64,000 nucleotides of DNA from Sphingomonas sp. CROZ-RG-20F-R02-07 (GTDB taxonomy: Bacteria > Pseudomonadota > Alphaproteobacteria > Sphingomonadales > Sphingomonadaceae). Position 1 is the first letter of the stretch, and every line of letters begins with the position of its first letter. Of the stretch, positions 1 through 8,892 are shown piece after piece. A program made the position numbers and the translations under genes. The DNA lies in the NCBI RefSeq assembly GCF_022662335.1, contig NZ_JAKNQJ010000001.1, positions 1 through 64,000 of the forward strand, written 5' to 3'. The notes beneath the pieces are model-generated. The model did no database searches. It was not told the DNA's origin and saw nothing but the letters and a program-made list of their open reading frames with translations.

Positions 1-61
1 TCACATGCGCGGGTGAAGCATGGTGAACGCGTTAACTGTGAGAGAACAATGCTTTGATGGG

Positions 62-84
62 CCAGGAAACATTGGAGTGGGAAT
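62..84. repeat. Left copy of a 23-bp intergenic repeat
   Basis: This 23-bp stretch matches 16415-16437 at 21 of 23 positions, in the same orientation; the shared core includes tggagtgggaat. A gttaac hexamer precedes both copies (31-36 and about 16406-16411), 25 bases upstream here but only 3 bases upstream in the right copy. The two copies bracket the mannoside locus plus the accessory region. Whether they are element ends or a dispersed intergenic motif cannot be decided from this window. Confidence 0.5.
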
Positions 85-124
85 AACCGCCGGCCCGCTT
101 AGAGTTCGATGACGTTACTTTGAA

Positions 125-212
125 CCGTTCGCCCTGAGCTTGTCGAAGGGCCTGTACCGCCTGCGGAAGCACGCCTGCGGAGAGCGTGCTTCGACAAGCT
201 CAGCACGAACGG
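125..212. repeat. Sphingomonad-type inverted intergenic repeat
   Basis: The left arm (125-150) and right arm (184-212) are inverted copies around the core gagcttgtcgaag / cttcgacaagctc, separated by about 33 bases with their own small stem. The right arm is identical over 29 bp to 28971-28999. REP-like sequences with this core are frequent between genes in Sphingomonas genomes (recalled knowledge). It lies just downstream of the gluconokinase gene and may act as an mRNA 3' stem. I see no gene in 1-246. Confidence 0.75.
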
Positions 213-246
213 ATCGCGTGATCCGGTCACGCTGATGCCATCCCGC

Positions 247-750
247 TTAGCCGAGCCCGGCGAGCCACCCGTCGATCGCATCGCACGCCGCCGCCGTGCC
301 GCCCTGTTCTTGGAGGGTCAGTGCGCGTTCGTCGGTGCCGGGCCGCTCCAGCGTGGCCAATTGGCTGTCGAGCAGCGACACCGGCATGAAGTGCGTCCGG
401 TGGACCAGCCGGTCGCGCAGCGTCGCCTCGTCGGTGTCGAGCAGGACGAAGCCGAGCGTGGGGCGGCCGGCGGCGCGCAAGGCGTCGCGATAATCCCGCT
501 TCAGCGCCGAGCAACTGACCACGCCCCAGCCGTCGCCGCGCTCCGCGATCCAGTGCCCGACCGCGGCCAGCCATGGCGCGCGATCGGTGTCGTCGAGCGC
601 GATCCCAGCGCTCATCTTGGCGATGTTGGCGAGCGGGTGGAGATCGTCGCCCTCCTCGAACGGGCATCCCAGCCGTTTTGCCAGCATCGCGCCCACGGTC
701 GACTTGCCCGATCCCGATACGCCCATCATTACGATCACGCGCGGCGTCAT
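247..750 (-). CDS. gntK: Gluconokinase (GntK family)
   Basis: Predicted to phosphorylate D-gluconate with ATP to 6-phosphogluconate, feeding the Entner-Doudoroff or pentose phosphate route. The 167-residue product has the usual length for the short P-loop gluconokinases. Visible features are the Walker A motif GVSGSGKST near the N-terminus, FEEGDDLHP, a CSALKRDYRD stretch and HRTHFMP, all typical of the family. I chose the ATG at 750 because family homology begins there; a longer in-frame reading upstream is only the shadow of the preceding gene. The start codon overlaps the stop of the upstream mannosidase gene (ATGA), implying translational coupling. A gluconate kinase coupled to a secreted mannosidase is an unexpected pair. 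Confidence 0.93.
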   Translation of the reverse strand: MTPRVIVMMGVSGSGKSTVGAMLAKRLGCPFEEGDDLHPLANIAKMSAGIALDDTDRAPWLAAVGHWIAERGDGWGVVSCSALKRDYRDALRAAGRPTLGFVLLDTDEATLRDRLVHRTHFMPVSLLDSQLATLERPGTDERALTLQEQGGTAAACDAIDGWLAGLG

Positions 751-2147
751 GCGCGGCGTAAGCCTAGCAACACATTGCCCTCCGTCGAAAGATAGTTGCG
801 CGCATAATCGAAGCGCGGCGTGTCCGAGAACAGCAGATAATAATATTTCATCTGCTCGGACCACCAATAGCCTGGGCAATGATCCGATTGCACCATCGGC
901 TGCACGCGCATGTCCTCGATCTGGGCGTAGCCGAAGCGCGCGCGGTTGAAGCGTTTCATGTTTAGGTAATGGGTGCGCCCGATCATCCGCCATTCCGGTG
1001 CGCGGTCGAGCAGCCAATGGTTGAACGCGGCATCGGCGAGTTCGGGGCGCAGCGCGTTGGTGGGCGCGAACGCCTCGCCGGTCAGATAGTCATAGCCCTC
1101 GGGCAGGATGCCGAACCGGTCCTGCACCGCCGCCCAGGCGCGGGTATAGGCGGCGGCCAGCGCGGGCGCGCCGCCCTGGGCGAGCAGGCCGCCATAGAAG
1201 GCGGCGAGTTCGTCCTGCTGTGCGCTCAGCGGGCCGCCGGTCTCAAAATCCACATCGCCGAACCAAGTGTGCGGGCCCGCGCGCACCGCCTGGTATTTGA
1301 CAATCGCCGCGGTGCAGACATCGTACATCGCCTTGCAGTCCCGGTCGCCGAAGAGCTGCCAGCCGTCCCACAGATATTCGTAGTAGCTGTCCGACGGCGG
1401 CCCCACGGTCGCGCGGCGGGTGAGCCAGATGCCGGTATCGGAATCGATCCCGTCCGCCAGCAGCCCGATCGTCGAGCGGCGCGCGAACAGTGCGACCTGC
1501 GCGCGCTTGGCGGCGTGGTGGTAGCGCGGATCGCCGGTCAGCCGGCTCAGCGTGCCGAATTCGGGGAGATAGGTGCCGATCTCGGCGGGATTGGTCTGCG
1601 TGCCGCGCGTCGCGCCGGTGCGCAGATTGACGAAGCGATGCGGCATGCCGGTCGGCGTGGCGAAGGCCGGAAGCAGCCGGTTGCCGAGATCGCGGGCGTG
1701 CGCCAGCAGCATCGGATCGCCGCTCGCGTGATGCGCCGACAACAGTCCGCCGAGCAGGCGGATCGCGGTTTCGAAGACCGAGACCTCGCCGTCGACGTCG
1801 AAGCTCAGATGCGCCCGCACCCAGCGCTGCGCCTCGGCGAATTCGGCGTCGAGGCCCATCACCCACAGCGTGTCCATCGCCTCGATCAGGCTGAGGCCCA
1901 GATGATGGGTCTTGAGCGGAAAGCTCTCATAGCCGCCGCTGATCGGCAGGATCTGGTCGCGGCCCCAGGCATGCGCGCGGTAGTTCGCCCAGGCCCAGCG
2001 CATCTCGGCCCGGACGTCGGCGGCGAGCGCATGCCAGTCGACCGCGCTCGCACCCTCTTGCGCGAAGGCGGGCGCAGCCGCGAGAGTGAGCCCGCCGCCC
2101 AGCAATCCGCGCCGTCCGATCCTGCTATCCACCCGCGTCTCCTCCAT
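747..2147 (-). CDS. Secreted GH47 alpha-mannosidase
   Basis: Glycoside hydrolase family 47 enzymes are inverting, calcium-dependent alpha-1,2-mannosidases, best known from eukaryotic N-glycan trimming and found in some bacteria including Caulobacter. The 466-residue product begins with a Tat-like signal (SRIGRRGLLGGG, then a hydrophobic stretch ending AFAQ). Recognisable (alpha/alpha)7-barrel segments include SLIEAMDTLWVMGL, FETAIRLLGGLLSAH and YYEYLWDGWQLFGD, and the C-terminal Thr455-Glu456 fits the conserved Thr that coordinates calcium. It is divergent from the GH92 gene across about 83 bp and its stop overlaps gntK. Together GH47 and GH92 point to trimming of mannose-rich N-glycans or mannans outside the cytoplasm. 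Confidence 0.9.
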   Translation of the reverse strand: MEETRVDSRIGRRGLLGGGLTLAAAPAFAQEGASAVDWHALAADVRAEMRWAWANYRAHAWGRDQILPISGGYESFPLKTHHLGLSLIEAMDTLWVMGLDAEFAEAQRWVRAHLSFDVDGEVSVFETAIRLLGGLLSAHHASGDPMLLAHARDLGNRLLPAFATPTGMPHRFVNLRTGATRGTQTNPAEIGTYLPEFGTLSRLTGDPRYHHAAKRAQVALFARRSTIGLLADGIDSDTGIWLTRRATVGPPSDSYYEYLWDGWQLFGDRDCKAMYDVCTAAIVKYQAVRAGPHTWFGDVDFETGGPLSAQQDELAAFYGGLLAQGGAPALAAAYTRAWAAVQDRFGILPEGYDYLTGEAFAPTNALRPELADAAFNHWLLDRAPEWRMIGRTHYLNMKRFNRARFGYAQIEDMRVQPMVQSDHCPGYWWSEQMKYYYLLFSDTPRFDYARNYLSTEGNVLLGLRRA

Positions 2148-2230
2148 GCCTCATCCTGTGCCAAACGGAGCGCCGGGGGCAAGGTTCATCCGGGGATGAC
2201 GGTGCCGCAACGAACTGCTTTACTGCGTTT

Positions 2231-4552
2231 ATGCGCATCGCTTTCGCCCTGACCCTGCTCCTCCCGTCGATCGCCGCCGCGCAGACCGCGCCGGCGCCGC
2301 CCACACCCTATGCCGCCGTCGATCCGATGATCGGAACGGGTGGGGAGGGGCATACCTTTCCCGGCGCCACCGCGCCGTTCGGCATGGTGCAATTGTCGCC
2401 CGACACCGATACGTCCTGCGTGATCCGCAGCTGCTATGGCCATGCGGCGGGCTATCGCTACGAGGATCCGACGATCCAGGGCTTCAGCCACACGCATTTC
2501 TCGGGCGCGGGGCATAGCGATCTCGGCGACATTCTGGTGATGCCGGTATCGGGCGCCCGCGTGCCGCTGGAGCCGGACGATTCCAAGCTGCCGGGCTCGG
2601 GCTATCGATCGCGCTTCGCGCATGCAAACGAGACGGCGCAGCCCGGCTATTATGCGGTAACGCTCGACGATGCTAGGGTGCGCGCGGAGATGACCGCGGG
2701 CACGCGCATCGGCGTGCATCGCTATACCTTCGCCGACAACGCTGATGCGCATCTGGTGATCGATCTGCGCACGTCGCTCTATGCCTATCCGGGCAAGATC
2801 CTATGGTCGACGTTGCGGTTGCGCCCCGACGGCACGCTCACCGGATCGCGCGAGACGCGGGGCTGGGCGCCGGGGCGCAAGCTGTTCTTCGCCATGCGCT
2901 TTTCCGCGCCGATCACCGGCCATGGCTTCGTCGATACCGAGACGGGCGTCGCCTATAGGGGATTCCAGGGGCCGGGGCGCGGCAGCGATGCGGTGCCCGA
3001 ACGGCTCGGGCGGGCGCTGGTCGCGCGGCTCGATTTCGGGACGCTCGCCCGGCCGCTGGAAGTGCGTGTCGGCCTATCGGGGGTGGACGAGGCGGGCGCG
3101 ATCGCGAACCTCGATTCCGAACCGGGCAATTTCGACGCGATCCGCGCGAGGACGCGCGCGGCGTGGGAGACGGCGTTGGGCGCGGTCGCGATCGATGCGC
3201 CCAGGCCGATCCGCACCAGCCTCTACACCGCGCTCTACCACGCGCTGCTCGCGCCGTCGGTGTGGAGCGACGCGGACGGCCGCTATCGCGGGCCCGACGG
3301 GCAGGTGCATGTCGCGGACGGCTTCACCTTCCGCTCGACCTTTTCGCTGTGGGACACGTTCCGCGCCGAGCATCCGCTGCTCACGATCGTGCAACCCGCC
3401 AGCACGACCACCGATGTCGTGCGTTCGCTGATCGCGAGCCAGCAGGAAAGCGCGTTCGGCATCCTGCCGGTGTGGCAGTTCGCGGGTGCCGAGACATGGA
3501 CGATGATCGGCTATCACGCGGTGCCGGTGATCGCGGACGCCTATCTGAAGGGTATCGGTGGCTTCGACGCGAACGCCGCGCTGGATGCGATGGTCGCCAG
3601 CGCCACCTATGCGCCTTATGGCGGGCTCGGCGCGTATATGGCGCGCGGCTATGTGCCGATCGAACAGGAGCCCGAGGCGGCGTCCAAGACGGTTGAATAT
3701 GCCTATGACGACTGGACGATCGCGCGGATGGCGCGAAAGCTCGGCCGCACCGACATAGCCGACCAGTTCGAGAAGCGCGCCGGCAACTGGCGCAACAGCT
3801 TCGATCCCGCCACCGGCTTCGTCCGCGCGCGCCTGTCCACGGGCGCATTCCGCACGCCGTTCGATCCCACCGCGATCAACTATGGATCGGATTATACCGA
3901 GGGCAATGCCTGGCAATATAGCTGGTTCGTGCCGCAGGATCTGGGCGGCCTCGTCACGATACTGGGTGGCGATGCGAAGACCGTCGCAAAGCTCGACGCG
4001 ATGTTCGACTATGACAATTCGAAGCTCGATTATAGCCATGCCGAGGATATCGCCGGGCTGATCGGCCAATATATCCATGGCAACGAGCCGAGCCACCATG
4101 TCGCCTATCTCTACGATTACGCCGGCGCACCGTGGCGGACTCAGGCGCGGCTGAAGCAGATCGTCGACAGCCAGTACAAGCCCACGCCTGACGGCCTGGC
4201 GGGGAACGACGATCTGGGCCAGATGTCGGCATGGCTCGTCTTCACCGGGCTTGGCTTCTATCCGGTCACGCCGGGCAGCGGCGAATATGCGATCGGCCGG
4301 CCGTTCGTGGATCGCGCCGTGATCGCGCTGCGGGGCGGGCGGCGCTTCACGATCGTCGCGGACGGCTTGTCGGAGGCGAACCGCTATGTCGGCGCGGTGA
4401 CGCTGAACGGCCGGCCGCTCGACCGGGTGTATCTCCGCCATGCCGAGATCATGGCGGGCGGCGAACTGCGGTTCCGGATGCAGGCTATGCCCGACACGCG
4501 CTGGGCGGAGTCGGTGGCCGCGCGTCCGGCGTCGATGACGCCTTATCGCTGA
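2231..4552 (+). CDS. Secreted GH92 alpha-1,2-mannosidase
   Basis: Members of GH92 are calcium-dependent exo-alpha-mannosidases acting on yeast mannan and N-glycans. The 773-residue product has a Sec signal peptide (first about 18 residues, ending AAAQ), then the N-terminal beta-sandwich starting DPMIGTGGEGHTFPGA and the (alpha/alpha)6 domain. Family motifs are EYAYDDW at about residues 489-495 and GNDDLGQMSAW at 658-668, which contains the catalytic Asp pair. Length is normal for the family. It is divergently transcribed from the GH47 gene, so both probably share a regulatory region (2148-2230). No regulator gene is adjacent and I recognise no operator there. Confidence 0.94.
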   Translation: MRIAFALTLLLPSIAAAQTAPAPPTPYAAVDPMIGTGGEGHTFPGATAPFGMVQLSPDTDTSCVIRSCYGHAAGYRYEDPTIQGFSHTHFSGAGHSDLGDILVMPVSGARVPLEPDDSKLPGSGYRSRFAHANETAQPGYYAVTLDDARVRAEMTAGTRIGVHRYTFADNADAHLVIDLRTSLYAYPGKILWSTLRLRPDGTLTGSRETRGWAPGRKLFFAMRFSAPITGHGFVDTETGVAYRGFQGPGRGSDAVPERLGRALVARLDFGTLARPLEVRVGLSGVDEAGAIANLDSEPGNFDAIRARTRAAWETALGAVAIDAPRPIRTSLYTALYHALLAPSVWSDADGRYRGPDGQVHVADGFTFRSTFSLWDTFRAEHPLLTIVQPASTTTDVVRSLIASQQESAFGILPVWQFAGAETWTMIGYHAVPVIADAYLKGIGGFDANAALDAMVASATYAPYGGLGAYMARGYVPIEQEPEAASKTVEYAYDDWTIARMARKLGRTDIADQFEKRAGNWRNSFDPATGFVRARLSTGAFRTPFDPTAINYGSDYTEGNAWQYSWFVPQDLGGLVTILGGDAKTVAKLDAMFDYDNSKLDYSHAEDIAGLIGQYIHGNEPSHHVAYLYDYAGAPWRTQARLKQIVDSQYKPTPDGLAGNDDLGQMSAWLVFTGLGFYPVTPGSGEYAIGRPFVDRAVIALRGGRRFTIVADGLSEANRYVGAVTLNGRPLDRVYLRHAEIMAGGELRFRMQAMPDTRWAESVAARPASMTPYR

Positions 4553-4770
4553 AGGTCTGGCGCTGGCGGTCAGGCGGAGCCCGTCACGCGCGCCGGCCTC
4601 GCGACGGAAAGGGCGGGCGGGGCATCAAGTTGTCGGTTGACCCCCATGAGAGGGATGTCTGCAAGGTTGAAATGGCGGAATTTAGCCATTCCTGCATTGT
4701 GATTAGGCCAAGGTTTTACCTGCGTGCCGTACCAGCGCGGTTGATGTCGGGGATCGATTAACCTCGTATG
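4553..4770. other. Short gene-free segment before the IS element
   Basis: This 218-bp stretch separates the GH92 stop from the left end of the IS6-type element. It has no convincing gene. Its second half, from about 4630, is less GC-rich than the first, which may mark a junction with foreign DNA. No terminator hairpin with a T-run is visible. Confidence 0.4.
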
Positions 4771-5612
4771 GGGTTCTGTCAGACCAACGTGGCAGGCCGG
4801 GCAGGAGGCTGATAACGGCGGCTGATGCCCCGCCGTTAACGTGCCCTGCCGCCATCGCCGTTTCGCCGCTTCAACTCGTCGCCTGAGGTGATCCGCCTGG
4901 TGGTCATGATGTACGTGCGTTTCCCGCTGAGTTTGCGGAACGTTGAAGACCTGCTGTTCGAACGCGGCATTGATGTCTGCCACGAGACGGTGCGGATGTG
5001 GTGGAACCGCTTCGGGCCGCTCTTCGCCGGCGACATCCGCCGTCAGCGGGTAAACCACATACGCGGCTTTCGCCATTGGCGGTGGCACCTGGATGAGACG
5101 TACGTGAAGCTGAACGGCGAGATGGTGTACCTCTGGCGGGCAGTCGATCACGAGGGCGAGATCCTTGAGAGCTACGTCACGAAGACGAGGGACAAGGACG
5201 CAGCGCTGACCTTCATGAAGAAGGCGCTGAAACGCCACGGCAGCCCTGAGAAGGTCACTACCGACGGGCTTCGCCCCTATGGTGCGGCGATGAAGGAGCT
5301 TGGTAACGCCGACAAGCAGGAGGTGGGTCGCTGGGCCAACAACCGGGTGGAGAACAGTCACCTGCCGTTCCGACGACGAGAGCGGGCGATGGTGCGCTTC
5401 AGGCGGATGAAGACGCTACAGAAGTTCGCCTCGGTCCATGCCAACGTCCACAACCACTTTAGCCTCGAACGCCATCTCGTCGACCGCCAGACCTACAAGG
5501 AACGACGCTCCGCCGCGCTGGCGGAGTGGCAGGTCCTCGCAAGCTAGGCAGATGCGTACAAAGCGCGACGTGCATCGTGTAGAGACCGGTTCGCTTTAGA
5601 CTGACAGCACCC
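4771..5612 (+). mobile_element. IS6-family insertion sequence (about 842 bp)
   Basis: The element contains one transposase gene flanked by imperfect terminal inverted repeats: gggttctgtcagacc at 4771-4785 and its partner agactgacagcaccc at 5598-5612 (12 of 15 positions match). Total length fits IS6-family elements. The flanking octamers (ctcgtatg left, gtacaccg right) do not match, so no 8-bp target duplication is seen; this suggests recombination or loss of one flank after insertion. It sits exactly where the ordered mannoside locus gives way to the accessory region. Confidence 0.8.
4888..5547 (+). CDS. IS6-family DDE transposase
   Basis: Catalyses replicative transposition of the surrounding element. 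From the GTG at 4888 the 219-residue product shows the DDE residues Asp69 (WHLDETYVK), Asp126 (TTDGL) and Glu155 (RVENSH), and the family signature GRWANNRVENSH followed by RRRERAM. Homology continues upstream in frame (FRRFNSSPEV), but the only codons between the stop at 4837-4839 and 4888 are non-standard starts such as CTG 4846. The natural start may therefore be unusual, or the 5' end may be slightly damaged. Catalytic residues are all present, so activity is possible if translation starts. Confidence 0.85.
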   Translation: MIRLVVMMYVRFPLSLRNVEDLLFERGIDVCHETVRMWWNRFGPLFAGDIRRQRVNHIRGFRHWRWHLDETYVKLNGEMVYLWRAVDHEGEILESYVTKTRDKDAALTFMKKALKRHGSPEKVTTDGLRPYGAAMKELGNADKQEVGRWANNRVENSHLPFRRRERAMVRFRRMKTLQKFASVHANVHNHFSLERHLVDRQTYKERRSAALAEWQVLAS

Positions 5613-5732
5613 GTACACCGAGTGCGTAGCCCCGCGCTCGCGGGTGGTAACGGCCCGGAGGGTCAGCGCCACGCGCTCTGCCCGGCCCATCCATTCGGGC
5701 CTAGCCGCAGGCAAGGAGTCGCGCAGGGTTGC

Positions 5733-6858
5733 TTAGCCGGAAGGGAACTGCCGGCGCAGCGGTACCAGCAGGTCCTCGACCAAGCGGGTCCGATCGAGCC
5801 GGAGCGCCGCTCGCCGCTGCACCGTGACGACGGGCAAGCGCTCGCGGTTGCCGGCGCGGCCGATCATAACGGAGCTAGGGCTGGCTGCATGCTGCGCCTG
5901 GGTGCGCCAAGCGCGGTACTCCGCGCCCGAAATGCGCGCGGCGATGGCAACGTCGGTGATGCGCTGCGTCGGGTCAATGTGCTCGATGGCTGCCGCGGCG
6001 TAGCCGATGGCGGTGGATAGCTTTGCCTGAATGACCTCCTCAAGGAGGACCATCATCCCGCCCATGTCCATCCCGCCCCGTCGGCGTTCGGTGCCGTCGA
6101 GGGGCAGCTGGACGAGCAGCGATCCCTGCTCGTCCAGCCGGAGCGAGCCGCCACGCTCCTGCGTGATGGTCAGTGCACCTCCGGCGAGTCCAACCTCGTT
6201 GCCCAGAGCCCGGTCGAAGATCTGGTTTTGGCCGAACAGCGCGGTCTGCAGCATGAAGTCGCCTAGCGTGGCGGCCTCGATTTCCACCGGCCTCAGGATC
6301 GGCTGCGTTGGTCCGGCTGCGATCGCCACGTCAAGCGAGGCGGCCGACACCATATTGCGGCTCTCGGGCGGAATGAGACCCGTCGCCCGTTTGGCGAGAT
6401 CCTCCGGATCGACCGCGCCGACCACGGTCGCAACGGCGTTGTCGTGCAGGGCGCGGATCACGCCTGCCTGCAGGTCCGCAGAGTCGTCGAAGCCGCCGCG
6501 GAAAAGGCCGCCCTCCCATCCCTGCACCTCGGCAATAAACGCCGCCTGCTGAGGGTCGGGGGTGACGCCCTGCTGCACGAAGGCGAGCACGGGCTTGGTC
6601 TGGCGCGCCTTCGCGGTACTCCTCGTGCGTGGCCGACAGGCCCGACCCCGGCTGGACGGCGCCGTAGCTGTCGCCGAGGACGAGGACGACCATGTCGGAG
6701 AGCCGCAGACCTTGAAGGCAGGCAACTTGGGGCGACGTGGGGAGCGCACCGAAGTCCTCGGCCATCACTGCCTCATGGCGCAGCGTAGTTACACCTGCCT
6801 TGGCGGCCTGCCGTTGAGGGGCGAAGCCGGCAATGAGCGAGCTGATGAAAATCTTCAT
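5733..6858 (-). pseudogene. DUF4062-domain gene broken by one frameshift
   Basis: The N-terminal part (ATG at 6858, MKIFISSLIAGF, then VMAEDFGALPTSP, LRLSDMVVLVLGD and SATHEEYRE) matches the DUF4062 pattern, a Rossmann-like domain found at the N-terminus of many STAND or defence-associated proteins. Reading shifts frame within about 6602-6612: removing one G there restores EEYREARQTKPVLAFV and about 290 further residues to the stop at 5733-5735. The restored protein would be about 375 residues. The C-terminal 250 residues are not recognised; they are rich in short helices and include GGMDMGGMMVLLEEV. The single-base difference may be a real mutation or a sequence error. It is transcribed towards the IS element. 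Confidence 0.65.
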
Positions 6859-7451
6859 CTGGTCTGTTTAGGCGATGCATCGGGCGTCTCCAACGCTTTA
6901 CGCCCACTTGTTGGACGCTTGCACATAATATCAGAAAGATCTGCGCCGCCTTAAGCGAGAACAGCGTCGCAAGGTATTTGCCCTCGCCGTCTTAGCCACC
7001 CCCGGTCTACCGAGAGATGAACGAGTGACCGGAGTTGGGAACCGCTGATAAGCCCGTGAATGGCCGAAGATGGGTCTTCGCGCGCTTTAGGACGAACGGC
7101 AGCTTTCTCGTTTCCGCCGCTGGAAGCTGCCGTTCAGCAGTCGCCCACCTTCGGCCATTCAGCAAATGAGGCTGATGCCACGCTCCACGGCGGAGTGTAC
7201 GGAAAACAGGCGATCTGGACAGGGTGGCCGCTTGAATAGCCCTAGCCGATTGGCTGCTCGCGGCACCGCGCCTTTTTCTACAGCCTCGAGCGGTTGTGAC
7301 ACCGCCACCCTGACACATTGCGAATACGCTGCTGCCAAACGCCTTCTCGACTGAGCGAGGGCAAACCTCCTGCCAGTAGCGCCGACACCGGCTTGGCTCG
7401 GATCGGGCCAATACCGCGTTGTGATGCAAGTACGAGGTATAAGGAACGTTG
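6859..7451. other. Gene-free stretch with a long inverted repeat
   Basis: About 590 bp between two divergent genes. Short open frames here lack ribosome sites and recognisable content. The main content is the inverted repeat at 7058-7160. The last 40 bases form the leader of the flavoprotein gene, with aagga at 7441-7445 upstream of its ATG. Both the DUF4062 gene and the flavoprotein gene must be transcribed from promoters inside this stretch. Confidence 0.6.
7058..7160. repeat. 103-bp palindromic element
   Basis: Two nested inverted repeats form one long hairpin. The outer arms 7058-7074 (gaatggccgaagatggg) and 7144-7160 (cccaccttcggccattc) pair at 16 of 17 positions; the inner arms 7094-7106 and 7123-7135 (gaacggcagcttt against gaagctgccgttc) pair at 12 of 13. 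No coding potential. Related motifs recur at 10091-10170 and 15489-15547, so this is a dispersed family, possibly MITE-like. No target duplication was recognised. Confidence 0.7.
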
Positions 7452-8861
7452 ATGGCAGATAACACACCGCCCCATTTCACCTGCGACGTGGCCATCATTG
7501 GCGCTGGCACCGCAGGCCTGGCAGCCGAGCGGGTTGCCCGATCCGACGGTGCCCGGACCCTGCTCATCGACGATCGCTTTGCCGGCACCACCTGCGCAAC
7601 CGTCGGCTGCATGCCGTCCAAGCTACTCGTCACCGCGGGCATGGCCGCCCAAGCGGTACGTCGCGCGCATCTTTTCGGGATCGACGCCACGCCCCATGTC
7701 GATGGCACCCGCGTCATGCAGCGAGTCCGCCAGGAGCGCGATCGGTTCGTAGCCGCTACCAAGAAGGGCTTCGATGATTTGCCTGAAGGCGTGGCGATTA
7801 AGGGCTGTGCCCGCTTCACTGGTCCGACCGCGCTCACACTCGACGACGGCAGAACGGTGTCGGCACGCGCCGTCGTAATCGCCACGGGGTCGAAACCGAT
7901 CGTACCGGAGCCTTATCGCGCACTCGGCGATCTCGTCGACACGAACGAGACCATCTTCGATCGGGACGAACTGCCCCGCGCGCTAGCCGTCATCGGCGCG
8001 GGCGCGCTTGGGCTCGAACTGGCGCAGGCCTTTGCCAGCCTCGGCGTCGAGGTCGTCGTATTTGAACGTGGCGAGCGGGTTGGTGGCGTTCACGATCCTG
8101 TGGTGCACGACGAGCTGGTCCGCATCCTCCGCCAGTGCATGACGCTTCATCTCGGCGTCGACGCATCTCCATCACCCGGTAATGGCGGCGTGGTCATCAG
8201 CTGGGATGGTGGAAGCAAGCGCTTCGATCGGGTGCTGGTGTCGACGGGACGCGAACCCAAGCTCGAGGGCCTAGGGCTCAACCAGACGGGCTTTGCGCTG
8301 AACGACCACGGCGTGCCAGTCTATGACAAGCGCACCATGCAATGCGGTGATGCGGCGGTATTCATCGCTGGCGATGCCGACGCCGACCGACCGGTGCTGC
8401 ACGAAGCATCGGACGAAGGGACGATCGCGGGGCGCAACGCCGCCCGGTTCCCGAAGGTCGAGCCTGCGGCGCGCGATCTGCCCTTCACCATTACCTTCAC
8501 CGATCCGCCGGTTGCCATGGTGGGCGAGCCAGCGCGCGAGGACAGCGTGATCGGCTGTGCGCCCTATGACGATCAGGGTCGCGCCAAGGTTATGGCGCAA
8601 GCCGAAGGCATGGTGCGGCTCTACGCCAGCAAGCCCGATGGGCAGCTGACCGGCGCCGTCATGATCGGCCCCGGCATGGACCACATTGCCCACCTGCTCG
8701 CACTCGCCATCATGCGCGGCGAAACCGCGACTAGTTTGTTGGAGTTACCCTTCTATCATCCCACGCTCGAGGAAGGATTGAAGCCCGGCCTTCGCGCGAT
8801 CTGTCACGAGGTGCATGCGCCGCTCCCTCCACGCGACCAGGGCACACCGCCAGGCGCGTAA
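7452..8861 (+). CDS. Dihydrolipoamide dehydrogenase-like flavoprotein
   Basis: A class I pyridine nucleotide-disulfide oxidoreductase of 469 residues. It has the FAD motif GAGTAG (17-22), the redox disulfide in CATVGC (Cys48 and Cys53), an NAD(P)-binding GAGALGLE near 180, the second FAD motif (FIAGDADADRP) and the C-terminal HPTLEE with His436 and Glu441 as the base pair. These are complete for lipoamide, mercuric or glutathione reductase-like catalysis. No lipoyl or 2-oxoacid dehydrogenase subunits are nearby, so it is probably not the E3 of a main complex; the substrate is unknown. I use the ATG at 7452 behind aagga rather than the TTG three bases earlier. A GST gene follows by 31 bp, suggesting a stress or detoxification pair. 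Confidence 0.85.
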   Translation: MADNTPPHFTCDVAIIGAGTAGLAAERVARSDGARTLLIDDRFAGTTCATVGCMPSKLLVTAGMAAQAVRRAHLFGIDATPHVDGTRVMQRVRQERDRFVAATKKGFDDLPEGVAIKGCARFTGPTALTLDDGRTVSARAVVIATGSKPIVPEPYRALGDLVDTNETIFDRDELPRALAVIGAGALGLELAQAFASLGVEVVVFERGERVGGVHDPVVHDELVRILRQCMTLHLGVDASPSPGNGGVVISWDGGSKRFDRVLVSTGREPKLEGLGLNQTGFALNDHGVPVYDKRTMQCGDAAVFIAGDADADRPVLHEASDEGTIAGRNAARFPKVEPAARDLPFTITFTDPPVAMVGEPAREDSVIGCAPYDDQGRAKVMAQAEGMVRLYASKPDGQLTGAVMIGPGMDHIAHLLALAIMRGETATSLLELPFYHPTLEEGLKPGLRAICHEVHAPLPPRDQGTPPGA

Positions 8862-8892
8862 TCGAATTCTCGACCAATCAGGAGTCCGACCG

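Noticed and set aside
7166..7354. Small plus-strand frame before the flavoprotein gene
   Set aside because: Starts at the edge of the inverted repeat, biased composition, no recognisable content.
7452..8861. Mercuric reductase
   Set aside because: There is no N-terminal heavy-metal domain, no C-terminal vicinal Cys pair and no mer genes nearby; a general E3-like oxidoreductase is safer.
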